Source: Artocarpus heterophyllus (Eukaryota > Streptophyta > Magnoliopsida > Rosales > Moraceae). Taken from it: DNA of 64,000 nt. Below, piece by piece: positions 1-11,559 of this stretch. Position 1 is the first letter of the stretch. The number at the start of each line of letters is the position of its first letter. The notes beneath the pieces were generated by a model, which was given only the letters and a program-made list of their open reading frames with translations, ran no database searches and was not told the DNA's origin. The translations under genes and the position numbers were made by a program. Location of the stretch: assembly GCA_025403435.1 (NCBI GenBank), contig CM046332.1, forward strand, positions 9,231,903 to 9,295,902, in the 5' to 3' direction.

Positions 1-350
1 TAATTGATATACAAGACTGTGACGTTATCTTGGGAATGGATTTCTTAGGAAAGTACATCTCCAAGATTAACTGTCGACATCATAAGGTTACATTCCAACC
101 TTCTGGAAGTGAGAAGTTTGTATATTCGGGAAAGATTCCTAAAGCTCCAAAGGTGCTAATTTCGGCATTGAAAGCAAAGAGGAGGTTGGAAAGTGGATGC
201 ACCGGTTATCTGGTGAACTTAGTAAACAAGGAACAAGAGGCTCAGTTAGGACTAGAGAAAGTTCCCATAGTAAAAGAGTTTATTGATGTGCTTCCGAATG
301 AGTTACCGGGCTTACCACCGGAACGGGAGATTTGTTTGAGATTGAGTTGA
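1..350 (+). pseudogene. gypsy pol fragment: end of protease and linker to RT
   Basis: The open frame starts with the end of a retropepsin-like domain (the 'VILGMDFL' motif near base 33) and continues through the linker that in this family leads to the reverse transcriptase (the '[14 protein letters not shown]' stretch near 287-328). The frame closes at 350, while the RT continues in another frame from about 332, so one frameshift separates the two. The catalytic aspartate of the protease lies left of the window. Confidence 0.8.
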
Positions 351-1549
351 CACCAGGTATAGCCCCGATATCAAAAGCACCCTATTGTATGGCTCCAAGA
401 GAACTCAAAGAGCTTCAAGTGCAGTTACAAGAATTGTTAGACAAAGGATTTATTCGGTCGAGTCATTCCCTATGGGGAGCGCCTATTTTATTTGTCAAGA
501 AGAAAGAAAGAAAGTTACGAATGTGCATTGATTATAGGGAATTGAACAAGGTCACAATTAAAAACAAATATCCACTTTCAAGGATTGATGACCTATTTGA
601 TCAATTGAAAGGAGCGTCAGTATTCTCAAAAATTGACCTGCACTCTGGATATCATTAACTGCGAGTCAAGGAAGAGGATGTGCCAAAGACAGCGTTTCAA
701 ACACGTGATAGGCATTACGAATTCTGTGTTATGCCCTTTGGACTGATTATTGCCCCGGCAGCATTTATGGACCTTATAAATCAGATTTTCAAGGACTACC
801 TCGACAAATTCGTTATCATTTTCATCGACGATATCCTTATTTATTCAAGAACACCTAAGGAACATGAGAAACACCTGAGGATTGTGCTACAGTTGTTAAG
901 GAAACATCGATTGTGTGCCAAGTTTTCAAAATGTGAATTTTGGCTGGAAAAAGTTCATTTCTTAGGGCACGTGGTCTCACGAGATGGAGTCTCTGTTGAC
1001 CCCTCAAAGGTAGAAGCAATAAATAAGTGGCCTACACTGCAAAGTGTTACTGAGATCAAGAATTTCCTCAGTTTAGCGGGATATTATCGATGTTTTGTAA
1101 AAAGATTCTCCAGACTGGCAACACCGCTTACAGCTCTTACACGAAAAGCAGCAAAGTACGAATGGACTAAGATATGTGAAGAAAGTTTCCAAGAGTTAAA
1201 AAGATGACTCACGAGTGTCCTTGTACTGACCATTCCAGATTTGAATCTAGGAAACTACGTGATTTACAATGATGCGTCAAAGACAGGCTTGGGAGCCATA
1301 CTTATGCAAAATGGAAAGGTGATTGCGTACACATCCCGACAACTAAAAGACTATGAAAGGAACTATCTGATGCATGGTTTAGAATTAGCCGTGTTTGTAT
1401 TTGCATTAAAGATTTGGCGTCACTACCTATATGGAGCTAAATGCGAGATTTATACGGACCATCAGAGTCTGAAGTACATCTTTATCCAGAAAGAGCTCAA
1501 CATGAGGCAGCAAAGATGGCTTGAGTTAGTAAAAGACTACGACTGTTAA
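332..1549 (+). pseudogene. gypsy reverse transcriptase and RNase H (disrupted)
   Basis: One frame carries the RT and RNase H and is broken by stops at about 656 and 1205, closing at 1547-1549. RT landmarks are visible: '[11 protein letters not shown]', 'CIDYRELNK', 'FSKIDL' with the first catalytic Asp, 'VMPFGL', and the FIDD active site at about 821-832. RNase H follows with '[15 protein letters not shown]', 'YERNYL' and '[11 protein letters not shown]'. Comparison with the family suggests the first stop arose from a Gln codon and the second from an Arg codon, both explicable by C-to-T change. It cannot make a full polyprotein. Role in the family: copying element RNA into DNA in cytoplasmic particles. 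Confidence 0.92.
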
Positions 1550-1789
1550 AATTTTATATCACCCAGGAAAGGCTAACCAAGTGGCCGAAGCCCATAGTTG
1601 TAGAGCAACGTCTTCTCTTGTAATGGTGCAATCAATACCGAGATCTCTTTAGAAGGACTTGATAGAAGTGGGAATAGAGCTAATTACAAGAGGATTAGCC
1701 AATTTGTTGTTCCGAACCACTATCTTGGAGAACTTAAAGGAGCGGCAAGAAGCAAATCCATCGCTGCTCAAAGCTAAGAATGAAGTTCT

Positions 1790-2833
1790 TGAGAATAAAA
1801 AGTAGAATTTAGCATCTTAGAAGATAGCATTCTCCATTGTAAAAGCAGGTTATGCATTCCCAATGATGAAGAATTAAAGAGACAATTATTGGAGGAAGCT
1901 CATGAAGCACCCTATGCTGCTCATCTAAGAGCTACTAAAATGTATCAATATTTGAAAGAGCACTACTGGTGGCACAGAATGAATAATGATGTTACAAGAT
2001 TCGTCAACAAATGTCTCACGTGTCAAAAAGTAAAGGCTGAACATCAATGACCAGCAGGTGAATTACAGAAGATTGAAATTCTAAAATGGAAATGGGACTA
2101 GATAACTATGAATCTGGTAATTGGGCTACCCAAGACTACAGGAGGACACGACGTTATATGGGTAATCGTGGATAGATTGACTAAATCGGCACACTTTTTA
2201 CCGATTAAACTCAGTAGCTCTGTAGAACGACTAGCTGAACTATATGTTGCCCAAATAGTTAGACACCATGGAGTTCCAAAGTCCTTTATTTCTAATCGGG
2301 ATGGCCGATTCACTTCCAAGTTTTGGGGGAGCGTTCACCAAGCAATGGGAATGAAGCTAACCTTTAGTACAGCCTTTCACCCTCAAACGGATGGTCAGTC
2401 TGAAAGGAGCATTCAAACTCTAAAAGATATGTTGAGAGCCTGTGTGCTAGATTTCAAAGGAGGATGGGATAAAAAGCTTTCGTTGATCGAATTTGTGTAC
2501 AATAATAGTTATCAAACCCCCATAGGAATGGCTCCATATGAAGCTCTATATGGAAGAAGATGTAGATCAACTTTACATTGGTACGAAACTAGAGAAAAGG
2601 CATTGTCAACCACAGATTTTGTTCAAAGAACCACGGAGGATATTAAGTTAATCCGTCAAAGGATGGAAACAGCTCTTAATCGACAAAAGAGTTATGCTGG
2701 CCAACGACAGAGACCTTTAGAGTTTCAAGTAAAAGACTTGGTCTTTTTGAAGATAACGCCAATAAAAGGAATAATCAGGTTTGGAAAAAAAGGAAAACTC
2801 GGCCAAGATATATTGGACTGTTTGAAATTCTAG
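1790..2833 (+). pseudogene. gypsy integrase (disrupted)
   Basis: The zinc-binding HHCC region is readable at about 1880-2048 ('HEAPYAAH' with both His, 'CLTCQK' with both Cys), interrupted by a TGA near 2048 and a TAG near 2100. The catalytic core then runs open from 2108 to 2833, with the first Asp in 'VIVDRLTKSAHF', the second in 'ISNRDGRFTS' and the Glu in 'TDGQSERSIQTL'. A frameshift near 2834 separates the core from its C-terminal tail. The family joins element cDNA to host DNA. Confidence 0.9.
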
Positions 2834-3144
2834 AAAGAATAGGCGATGTAGCTTATAAGTTGACTTTACCCCTTGAAATGGCATCGGTACATAACGTATT
2901 CCATGTGTCCATGCTAAAGAAGTATGTACCTGATCCATCACATGTTTTACAGCCTGAGAAAATTGAAGTGCAAGAAAACCTGTCTTATGAGGAAAAACCA
3001 GTTCAAATGTTGGCTCGAGAAGAGAAGGAGTTACGAAATAAAAAGATTCCACTTGTCAAAGTTTTATGGTGTAATCAACACGCGAAAGAAGCAACCTGGG
3101 AAAGAGAAGATGAAATGAGAAGAGTTTACCCGGAATTGTTCTAA
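2834..3144 (+). pseudogene. gypsy integrase C-terminal tail with chromodomain-like end
   Basis: After a frameshift the 3' end of pol continues in a second frame. It contains the 'HNVFHVSMLKKY' box seen at the integrase C terminus of plant gypsy elements, then a degenerate chromodomain-like segment ('LVKVLWCNQ', 'EATWERE') and the usual 'YPELF' terminus followed by a stop. In chromoviruses this tail is thought to guide integration to particular chromatin; whether it was functional here cannot be judged. Confidence 0.8.
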
Positions 3145-3178
3145 TTTTCAGGGACGAAAAACTTTAAGCAGAGTAGAT

Positions 3179-5613
3179 TGTAATAACTAAGAAAAATTCA
3201 TTAATAAAACCTAATATTTATTTGGGTTTAATTAATGATTTACCGTTAAAATTGCTATTTTTGTAAAAATTGTGACAATGTATAAGTAAGCAGTATTAAT
3301 TGAAAATTTCATTACGAATGTGATCCAATGTTGGATATTGTTAAATACAGATTTTATGAGTTTAATTATTCAAAAATTTGTAAATAATATCCATAAAATG
3401 AATTTTATATCACAATTAATTGTAAAATTATGATATACATGAATGGGTGAATACAGTATGAATAAGACAAAGAGTCCATCGAGACCCTAACCAAGTGTGA
3501 AAAAGACGCCGATGCAATATAAATATACTGTTAAATGAAAACGCAGATATAAAAAATGTTACGTTTGGCCTCCAAAAGTAAACGAAAAGATAAGTAAAAT
3601 ATTTTTATACAGTCTAAGGATATATGTTGCATTGATTTGACCACGAAAGTGTAAGAAAAATACTGTGTGGTGAAAAATTACACAATGTAAATTTTTGAGG
3701 CCCAACAATGTGGACACCCATTGAATTTTTATTGGGCCACCATGCCATGAAAGGTGGCCTAATCCCATTATGCCACATGGTAACCTAATGGATTACCTTG
3801 TGAGTCACCCATATGGATAAGGAAGCATTTAATGTTGATTGTAGCCAAAAATAACCCCAAGTAAGTTTAACAAGTTGAGTTCAAGGAATTTCCACAAGCT
3901 TTAAGGTAAAAACTTAAACTTTTTCAAGGGTTTTTAGGGTTTTTTCTTGGGTAAAAGAAAGGAAGTTAATTCATGATATTTGTGCATGGAAATGATGTCT
4001 AGGAAGGAGTTTCAAGAGAGCCTTGGAAGGCTAGAAATCAAAAAGTGCTATTTGGGGTAAGTTTTGAATTTTAAAGTTTTGAAAATTTTTTATTTTTCTT
4101 TTGATTTTTATTCCTTTAAAAGTATATAGATTCTTGAGCTAGTTTTTGGTTGAATTCCATAGAAATATGGATTATGGCATGTTGATATTGCAAAAATTTA
4201 GGGTTTAAATGTTGAAAGTGTTAGTTTGTGTCAAAAGTGTTATTTTTGCAATTTTAGTTTTAGTTTCTCAAAAATGATGGTTAGGCATGGAAAAAAACTC
4301 AAACAAAGGTTGGAACTGCCTTTGCAGGGGTAAATTTACTGTTTAAAAATAGATTTTTACAAAAATACCTCAAGGACTAAATTGAAAGAAAAAGTTTTCC
4401 CTCGGTAGATTTGAAAAATGCCCAAAAAACCCCTATATAGTGAGAATTTCAAAAAAGTTAAAACACGAAAGTTGTAGATCTCGACGAAATTGTTAGACAT
4501 TGTGGATAGTTTGTCGAAAATCTCAATCGTTTGTGAGATTTTAATTTTTTAAGAATTTCTTAAAATTGAAAAAAAAATAAAGGGCAAAAACGTCCTCTTG
4601 TGAAATGATTCAACGTATGGTACTTTGAGTAAAAATGTTTCTTATGAAAATATGACATTTTGGTTTAAAGAGATAAGTTTTAGCCCTAGTGGCAAAATTG
4701 TCAAAATTTTCAGTTCAAAGGCTAAACTATAAAGTTTCACTAAAAAGGGGCATAGGTGTGAAATAAGGAGATCTGACCCACTAGGGTATCATTTTAAAAT
4801 TAGTACGTGACTATTTTCGTTAAAATAACGAAATTGAGCTCGGGGAAGTTAGTATACCCACTTGGGACAAAATCGTTATTTTGCCCGAATAATCCAAACC
4901 ACTCCGAAATGTTTCAAAAGGGGAAAAGGGAATGACTGGAAAGATTTTCAGCCTTCGTTAGAGACGATAGGGTAGAATAAAATAGGAATAAGAAAACCAG
5001 TGGTTTTCGGTGTATACCTGTGTGTATGCTTTGACATGAATACCTATAAGTCCATTAGTGTATACCCATGAGTATACGAAATATGTACCTATGCGTATAT
5101 TATGATATGTACATGTGTGTATATTATGACATGTACTTGTGCGTATATTAAGGTGTACCTGTGTGTATATAAAGTATATACTTGTGTGTACTATACCTTA
5201 TAAGAGCATTTATATTTGTGTATAACATGTGTTTATCACTTCATGCATGGTATGATAACCATAATAAATGGACTGGTAATTATATCACCAGAAGTAAGGA
5301 AAAGTGTCGTACCGACTCCTAACTCAAGAGGAGTTTAAGGATATCGTATGGTCACGGTGTTATGTAGACCTAAGTGCGCAATGGTACGAACACTTGGGCC
5401 CTAGTTAAAGATAAGAAATGATAATGATAAAGAAGGTTTATAAGAAAGCATAATGGGATCATGCATTTTATTGAATGTGCATGTGGGTTATATGGGACTT
5501 ACTACGCGTAAGCTCATTAAGTGTTTCATACTATAGGTATTCCGACAAGAAGGTCAAAATAATTCATAGTTGAGCTGGCGGAGGAATGAGAAATGTGCAG
5601 AATGGGTATGACA
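3179..5613 (+). repeat. 3' LTR of the Tekay-like gypsy element
   Basis: Starts TGTAATAACT just after a purine-rich tract downstream of pol, and is taken to end at TATGACA (5607-5613), because copia leader sequence begins at once after it. Length is about 2.4 kb, long as in this clade. It contains a tandem-repeat patch at 5030-5200. The start is well supported by position after pol and by similarity to the gypsy LTR at 44,081; the end is inferred from the junction. Confidence 0.75.
5030..5200 (+). repeat. degenerate ~25-bp minisatellite within the gypsy LTR
   Basis: Six or more imperfect units built on a TGTACnTGTGYGTATATTA core follow one another. Unit starts vary by a few bases and the last units are the most regular. 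They lie in the last quarter of the LTR. Confidence 0.75.
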
Positions 5614-5623
5614 AACTAGAAGT

Positions 5624-5740
5624 TTGGCCTGCCGCCAGAGCCTCCTAATTTCTATCCTGCTGACGGCCTACCGAACCAGACGTCTGGCCTGCCGATCTGT
5701 GACCATCGGCCTGCCGAACTATGAGGTTCGACATGCCGAC
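5624..5740 (-). promoter_or_regulatory. cluster of palindromic TCGGCCTGCCGA-type motifs (copia leader)
   Basis: Five variants of the 12-mer occur within about 115 bp; a perfect copy is at 5706-5717. The core is an inverted repeat (TCGGC / GCCGA). The same cluster is in the leader of the full-length element at 53.65-53.84 kb. A regulatory role is inferred only from repetition and conservation. Confidence 0.5.
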
Positions 5741-6230
5741 CGAGCAGAAATCTCTCATTCCAGAAAATATAATTTTTAATGCAATTCATCAATTTTATTT
5801 TCAACAATTTAAAAAACATAAAATTAGAGACTCAAGAAATACTTGGGAGCGCCATCATCATTCTTCTAGATCCGTCTTCTCCGAATAATTATTTAATTAC
5901 AAAATTCTTGCAAATTTAAAATTAAATAATAATTCCTAGACGGAGATGATAGTCCGCCATCTAATTACATGAAAAACCTAGATATACATTCTAACCTCTA
6001 AGGAACCATAACCGGTATAAATTAATTAATTAATAAATAATTAAATTACAATTTAATCAACCATAATTTATTAATGAACATTCACCACATAATCCATGAC
6101 AACATATATAATATATAGAAACCTGGAGTGCCAACTCTCTATAAAACTAAATTCAAGCATAGGAGAGATTAAGATCACAAAATTTATACATATAACATGA
6201 TCACAAACTCGTAAATTTATGTAAAAACCA

Positions 6231-6245
6231 TGGCTTTGATACCAA
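6231..6245 (-). other. primer-binding site, initiator tRNA-Met type (copia A)
   Basis: On the minus strand the bases next to the LTR read TTGGTATCAAAGCC, one base off the TGGTATCAGAGC signature matching the 3' end of initiator tRNA-Met, the usual primer for plant copia elements. Confidence 0.8.
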
Positions 6246-6246
6246 T

Positions 6247-8258
6247 TGTTGAAAAAATAATATGCAACAGAATTTTAAAAATTTATATCAGAGTATTTTC
6301 TAAAACAAAAGTTTGACATGCTATATGCATAAATTAACCAGATCTTACTAACTTTTGTGTGCCGAAAAGCTCCTGCAATCAATGAAAAGAAGTAACATTC
6401 CAGAAGAGCCTCAACCAAGTGGTCTTCTTTGTTATTCTCTATCCATGATCGGAGTGAGTGTGGGCTCACACGTACAGCTCTTCCACCAACTAACTCTCCT
6501 TCCAACTAATTGAGAGAACCCAAAGCTAGTGTTCATGATTTGTGAACAAAAACTCTCAGGAAGTTTTTAGATTCTCACTAGCAGAGTGTCACTCTTAATC
6601 TCTCAATTGATCTAAATAACTTATGTGACTTACTCCCTATTTATAGAGGTAAGGTCTAGGGTCAGTCTTTATCTGATTAGGTATCAAAATTAGAATCAAA
6701 ATCAAATTCGGATCAATATCTGATAAGATCCGTATAAAAATACGTGATCTTATCCTTCGCTCATCGACAGGTCGAACTACATAATAGGTAGGCCAAACAC
6801 ATGGATCGGCATGCCGAACTGTCGAATAAAAATCTCAGCGAATCTTTTATTTTCCACCAAAGATTCTATAGAATAAAGTCTCAGTTTTAATTCAAATAAC
6901 CCAATAAAAAAGTTATCTGATTAAAACAACTTTATCTAGATAATCTCTAGGAAAATAAATGAATTTTCAATAATTCTACAAGTTTATCTTGATCTAATTT
7001 ATTCAAAAATTAAATCAACTAATAAACAGACAAGAATTATCCGATCCCAATAATTCAACAAGTTTATCTTGAATCAATTTTATCACAAAATTAATTCAAT
7101 TGATAAACAGACATGAATTATCTAATTCTTCCAAATTTTAACCAATCTGATAAATTTGACATAAGTCACCAATTATTGGAAAAGCACACCGTATCATTAC
7201 AGGATGTTGTGAGCAACAAAGGGGACCAAATGGACCTATATAGTTCAAGCTCCTGATAATTACGAAACCCAATATCCCATATATACATTTTATAATTATC
7301 AACTCCAACGCTACTCCACTAAAAGCTTGGAGCTGTACTCTCGAACTACATAGAATTACGAAGCCCATATAGCTAAGTCTCCATGACATATCGTAGTGTA
7401 TTGTATCCCCATATGATTATTATCTATAATCGGCTTAAGAGCAAGTTTTGTTTTACCTTCCTGATTATTTGTATCTTACGTTCCATTATCTCACCATTGG
7501 AAAACTTACTATCCAAAGACAATATACCATTCGGTTGCACCAATGTATCCAAATAGTTGAGCGCTCCAGTTTTTCAATTACAGGATAACGCATATAAGAG
7601 GATATCACTACTCTTAAAGAGGAGCTATGGATTCCATATCTATGAATAACAGGTCCACGCTACCAAGAGTCATGCCTCCAATGTACCGGCATGCATACCA
7701 CTATGAAGATATGGGTGTCACCCTTTGGTACATCAAAAGACACAAGTCAAGACAACAGGCCCACTATTCATCTCAGGATTAAGATACAATACAAATGATT
7801 ATGTAAACTGAATCGATTTGCCGAGACAGAATTATTAATCTAAATCAATTCACTTTATGTCCCGGTCCAACACATCGTCACCTATGACAACGTGTCAATG
7901 TTTCTATTCACGGAGTCCACCTCCGACGGCCAAGACAAACCATCTCCCAATTGGGATATAGATAACATAACAACCTTTACATGAATAAAGCGCCTAACTT
8001 TATTCCCTCGAATGTGGATCTTATGATTTAGACCATCACCTTAAGAATCGTGTCTTCCACATAAATCTGTCCATCATATGCCCAATTCCTAAGGTTTAGA
8101 CCGACAGTCTCAGACTATTGTTTGCTTAACATACATTTAACAAATATGAACATAAAGAGGACAAGATTTGGTATATAAAAAATAAATAAATTCTTTTTGA
8201 TAAAAATGTCTCCAAAAACTTATTACATTTTTACTCCTTAGGGCATACATATCTAACA
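6247..8258 (-). repeat. copia family A 5' LTR (antisense)
   Basis: About 2.0 kb; on the minus strand it begins TGTTAGATATGTATGCCC and ends in CAACA next to the primer site. A TATAAATA box lies at 6645-6638 and a palindromic motif cluster at 6771-6820, upstream of that box in LTR orientation. Sequence to the right of 8258 is not copia. Confidence 0.88.
6638..6645 (-). promoter_or_regulatory. LTR TATA box (TATAAATA)
   Basis: Corresponds in position to TATAAAAA in the LTRs at 52,743 and 60,426 and to TATAAAA at 22,652. It is expected to set the U3/R boundary about 30 bp downstream. Confidence 0.6.
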
Positions 8259-8795
8259 ATCATTTCGTCTACTATTCTATTAAAATGATGTTGCTTTAGT
8301 TTAGTAATTTATTTCTTCCTTGCACAAAATGAAAAAAGAAATTTATAAAGTTCAAAATAAAATTACAAGAAAGAGTCTTGCCACTAAGGCTCAAAATGAG
8401 GTGTGAACGAAAAAAACTTGACAATCTACTTAATGAAAACTCGACAGGCCAGGTCTTACGTCAAACACAACGAAAATAACAGGTTGGCCCACTAACCAAA
8501 ATGTTATTTAGGTGGATTTGAGGTGTGAGTGGTGTACTATTATCTCTTGTAAGCCTTTTTATCATAGTGAATTTTGTAACAACTAAAAGTAAACATAGCT
8601 CTTACTTCGAAAGTAAATCACTATAAATTTTGTATGCTCCTTTTTTGTTTATATTCTTCTCATGTTTTTGCTCTCGGCATAATTAAGGTGTCTAATTCTT
8701 AACAAGATACTTATCCTTGAGAACAACACCCACAACAACAATTTATTTTTAGGGTTATTGAAACTAATGTTTTTGAATCATGAGCACTCTGGCAA
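8259..8795. other. AT-rich spacer, nothing recognised
   Basis: Sequence between the copia LTR and the hAT relic. No open frame of note, no RNA gene and no clear repeat structure seen. Confidence 0.5.
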
Positions 8796-8803
8796 TTTAG
8801 TCC

Positions 8804-9591
8804 CATGCATGGATATACCAACAGGCACGTGGGGGCACGTGGCCCCATGTGGAAAAAACCTATAATAAGTATATTATATTTTTAATTGGTGCCCCTACAT
8901 ATATCTTGGTAAGTGCCTCCACTCATACTTATTCCTTAAACTTACATATTATTTTCTTTTTAAACTGTACTTATTGATGATATAACCACTAAAGCCATTT
9001 ATTTTTTTTCAAATTTTAAATGTTTTTATGTCAAATCTGTTAAGAAAGATTTTGTCTTATTTATTTTTTCTAAAGCACACTTAAAAAAAAAGGTCATTAC
9101 AAAGAAAGGTTTACATGTTAAAAAAACTATTTATTTTTAAACAAATTAACAATTAAAAGAAAATCATTAACTAAATCGTCTCCACTGATAGATTATTTCC
9201 ACCTTAACCTTTCAAGAAAGAAAATAAATGTCAAGATGATCTCCACTTTCTTTTTTTCATTGTTTTTTTAAATAACATTTGCTCCATGTAATTATCTCGT
9301 CTCAAAAAATTATTCCCTTCGTATAACATTGCCTTGATAAAAAAAAACCATTCAAATGATAATTTAATTGTATAGATTGAGAAAGATATTTTTAATGTTA
9401 TTGACAATGAGGTTATCATACACTACTTTTTCAGAGGATGAAAATTAGTCGAGTATAGTTGCATTATCCTAAAAAAAGTTTATTATAGAGCATATTATAA
9501 GAAGCTTGTCTTTTTTTTTCCCCTAACTCATGTACATAAGTTGCATGCCTCTTTGTGGCCCCACTAAAATCAAATCCTAGATTTGTCCCTG
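8804..9591 (+). mobile_element. deleted hAT-family transposon relic (ZMYM-type transposase)
   Basis: Flanked by 8-bp near-matching duplications TTTAGTCC (8796-8803) and TTTAGTCT (9592-9599), the hAT length. The right end has the plant hAT terminus style (CCCCACTAAAATCAAATCC...GTCCCTG); the left part has GGGGGCACGTGGCCCC. A decayed coding tail is readable at about 9352-9430: NDNLIV, a stop, IEKDIFNVIDNEVII, resembling the C-terminal dimerisation region of TTF/ZMYM-type hAT transposases. Most of the transposase is gone. The left terminal repeat matches the right one only in part. Confidence 0.65.
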
Positions 9592-9599
9592 TTTAGTCT

Positions 9600-10031
9600 T
9601 TACCTCCTTGAACATTTAATTTTAAGAGCTTTTTTTGGCACTTTTGATCCTTGATGTTAAAATCAACAAAACAATTTTTGAAATTTAACATAGATAGTCA
9701 CATCTTTATTGCACAATAATTTAAAGTTTTACATAAATAATTTCAACAATGTGGATAACATTTTACATATAATATTACTCTTTCTGTAAAATTTCAAGCT
9801 ATCACATGAAGGATTTATGATTATCTTTGTTACAATAAATTATCATTGACCAAAATTGACCAAAAAAAAAAGGGAAAAAAACCTAAGAGACAAATATGTT
9901 TAAATCAAAAGTTTAAGAACCAGAATATCACTACGCTCAAATTCAAAGACCATCATATGTTAAAAACCTGAGGTAGAAAGAATGATGCTATGCACACCAA
10001 CTCCAATACAAATTTTCATGCCAACTTCTAA
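9600..10031. other. AT-rich spacer, nothing recognised
   Basis: Between the hAT relic and the Tat element. Contains short A/T homopolymers only. Confidence 0.5.
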
Positions 10032-10036
10032 CATGT

Positions 10037-10824
10037 TGTTGGGGTACAATTTGGTCAGGCCCAAACTGTTTATTAAAGTCCCAAAATGAGGGGTAAAGGT
10101 TGCAATTAGAGGGAGTCAAATGCAACTGAACGGTTCAAAGCTATTCAACGTGTAAAATACCGTTTACATATAAACGAGTGAAGCCATTGATGGGTTCAAT
10201 TAGTTTGATCGAATATGAAATCGTTATGGTTTACTTAGATAACACTCATTCCAAGTTTGTTTCCCAAGTGTTCATTCGATGGGGTCGATTCACATGAGCT
10301 GATAGTTATGAGCATGTCTAGCCATGGACTAAGACGTGCGGAGAGCATGATTCTTGTGGCCTATCATCGTCGACACGTGTCCTACTATTATGGTCACCTT
10401 CAACATTATCATGCCTACTTTATCAGTTGGAAGTCATGATTCGTCCTTACCTTCAATATAAGGGAATGTCGTCTTTAATTGTAGACACAAAAAAACAACA
10501 TACAAAAACCCTATCAAAATTTTTCCTTACTCTCATCCTTGTAATCTATACCTTTTGAATTCATACATAGCGAACAACAATGGACGTAGCTCTCTTTATA
10601 GAGTGAAGCACTATAAATCTGCATGTGTGGTATCTTTTATCTTTTGAGCATTATTTCATTTTACTTGGCCTATTTTATTAATTATTTTAGTAACTAACCC
10701 AACAAGTTTTCTTTGAAGCTAAACAGATCCAAATAACAATTATTTGAAGGCCCAAATCCGTTAAAAAGAACATATTAATCTGCATTAACAAACTTTATAT
10801 TTGATTGTAGATCCAACATCTATA
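10037..10824 (+). repeat. 5' LTR of the Tat element
   Basis: 788 bp from TGTTGGGGTACAATTTGG to ATCTATA; the end is set by alignment with the 3' LTR, which ends TCTGCA just before the CATGT duplication. It has a TATA box at 10,456-10,463. Confidence 0.9.
10456..10463 (+). promoter_or_regulatory. TATA box of Tat 5' LTR (ATATAAGG)
   Basis: ATATAAGGGAATG is conserved as TATATAAGGGAATG at 20,247 in the 3' LTR, consistent with an LTR promoter. Confidence 0.55.
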
Positions 10825-10827
10825 GTT

Positions 10828-10846
10828 TGGTGCCCACTATGGGGCC
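10828..10846 (+). other. primer-binding site of the Tat element
   Basis: TGGTGCCCACTATGGGGCC lies three bases past the LTR. It is the usual position and general form (TGGCGCCnACnGTGGGG-like) for plant Tat elements; the exact tRNA partner cannot be fixed from here. Confidence 0.7.
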
Positions 10847-11559
10847 TTTAGATCACCAACGTGAGATCTTCTAGCTCAACCACCAATGGTTGACAACTCT
10901 GACAACTAACACGCACCTGAAATTCCAAGCGAAAAGACTGAAGCAACTCCCCAAGCAAACCAACAAATGGAAGCCCTCACGATTTAAATAGAAACTCTCA
11001 AGAAAATGCTTCAGGAGTAAGCTGTGCATTCCCAGGAACGTGACAGGAGATTTGAGCAACTCAGTAGCAAGAACTCAACTTTGAGGAGTCAAATTAGTTA
11101 CAGAACTCGCAAATGGCTTCATTATCATACTATTACCCATATTATGGGTATTCAATGCTCCCCGTCACGTCAGCAGCATAGTGGTAGTTTCAGATGTTGT
11201 AACCAGTTAGACAATAATCCTTGTTTAGCCCCATCAGAAGGATGCAGCCATTATACACCACCTCAATTCCAACACTAGCAACTACGATCACAACAACTCC
11301 AACTGCCACAACCACAATGCTACTGACACCTACTACAGCAACGACTACAACAATGACGAACACTTATCTAGAACCTAACCAACGTGAAACCAAGGTGAAT
11401 GAAGAACACAAAGGGATGACTGAGCTAACCACTCGATTCAAAGCTACCCTGACAACGACCCTACTAACTCTCGAGTCCATTTAGCAAATGATGAGGGAGA
11501 TGCTTAAACAAAATGCTAAGCTCGTACAAGAGAAAAGCAATCAGAAAGTCTAGAAAGCA

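Larger units (their letters stand above)
1..5613 (+). mobile_element. Ty3/gypsy chromovirus (Tekay/Del-like), 5' part outside the window
   Basis: The sequence opens at the C-terminal end of the protease and runs through reverse transcriptase, RNase H, integrase and a chromodomain-like tail, then a polypurine-type stretch (about 3150-3178) and a 3' LTR. Domain order PR-RT-RH-IN is that of Ty3/gypsy, and the tail after integrase fits the chromovirus branch. The LTR is followed directly by leader sequence of an antisense copia element, so this element probably inserted into that copia leader. The matching 5' LTR and target-site duplication lie left of the window and cannot be checked. Confidence 0.88.
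5614..8258 (-). mobile_element. Ty1/copia remnant (family A): leader plus 5' LTR, antisense
   Basis: Read on the minus strand this is a 5' LTR (8258 to 6247), a primer-binding site (6245-6231) and about 0.6 kb of untranslated leader, cut at 5613 by the gypsy element. It matches the LTR and leader of the full-length copia at 50.9-60.8 kb throughout, including the palindromic TCGGCCTGCCGA cluster. No coding part of this copy is in the window; the rest should lie left of base 1, beyond the gypsy insertion. Confidence 0.85.
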
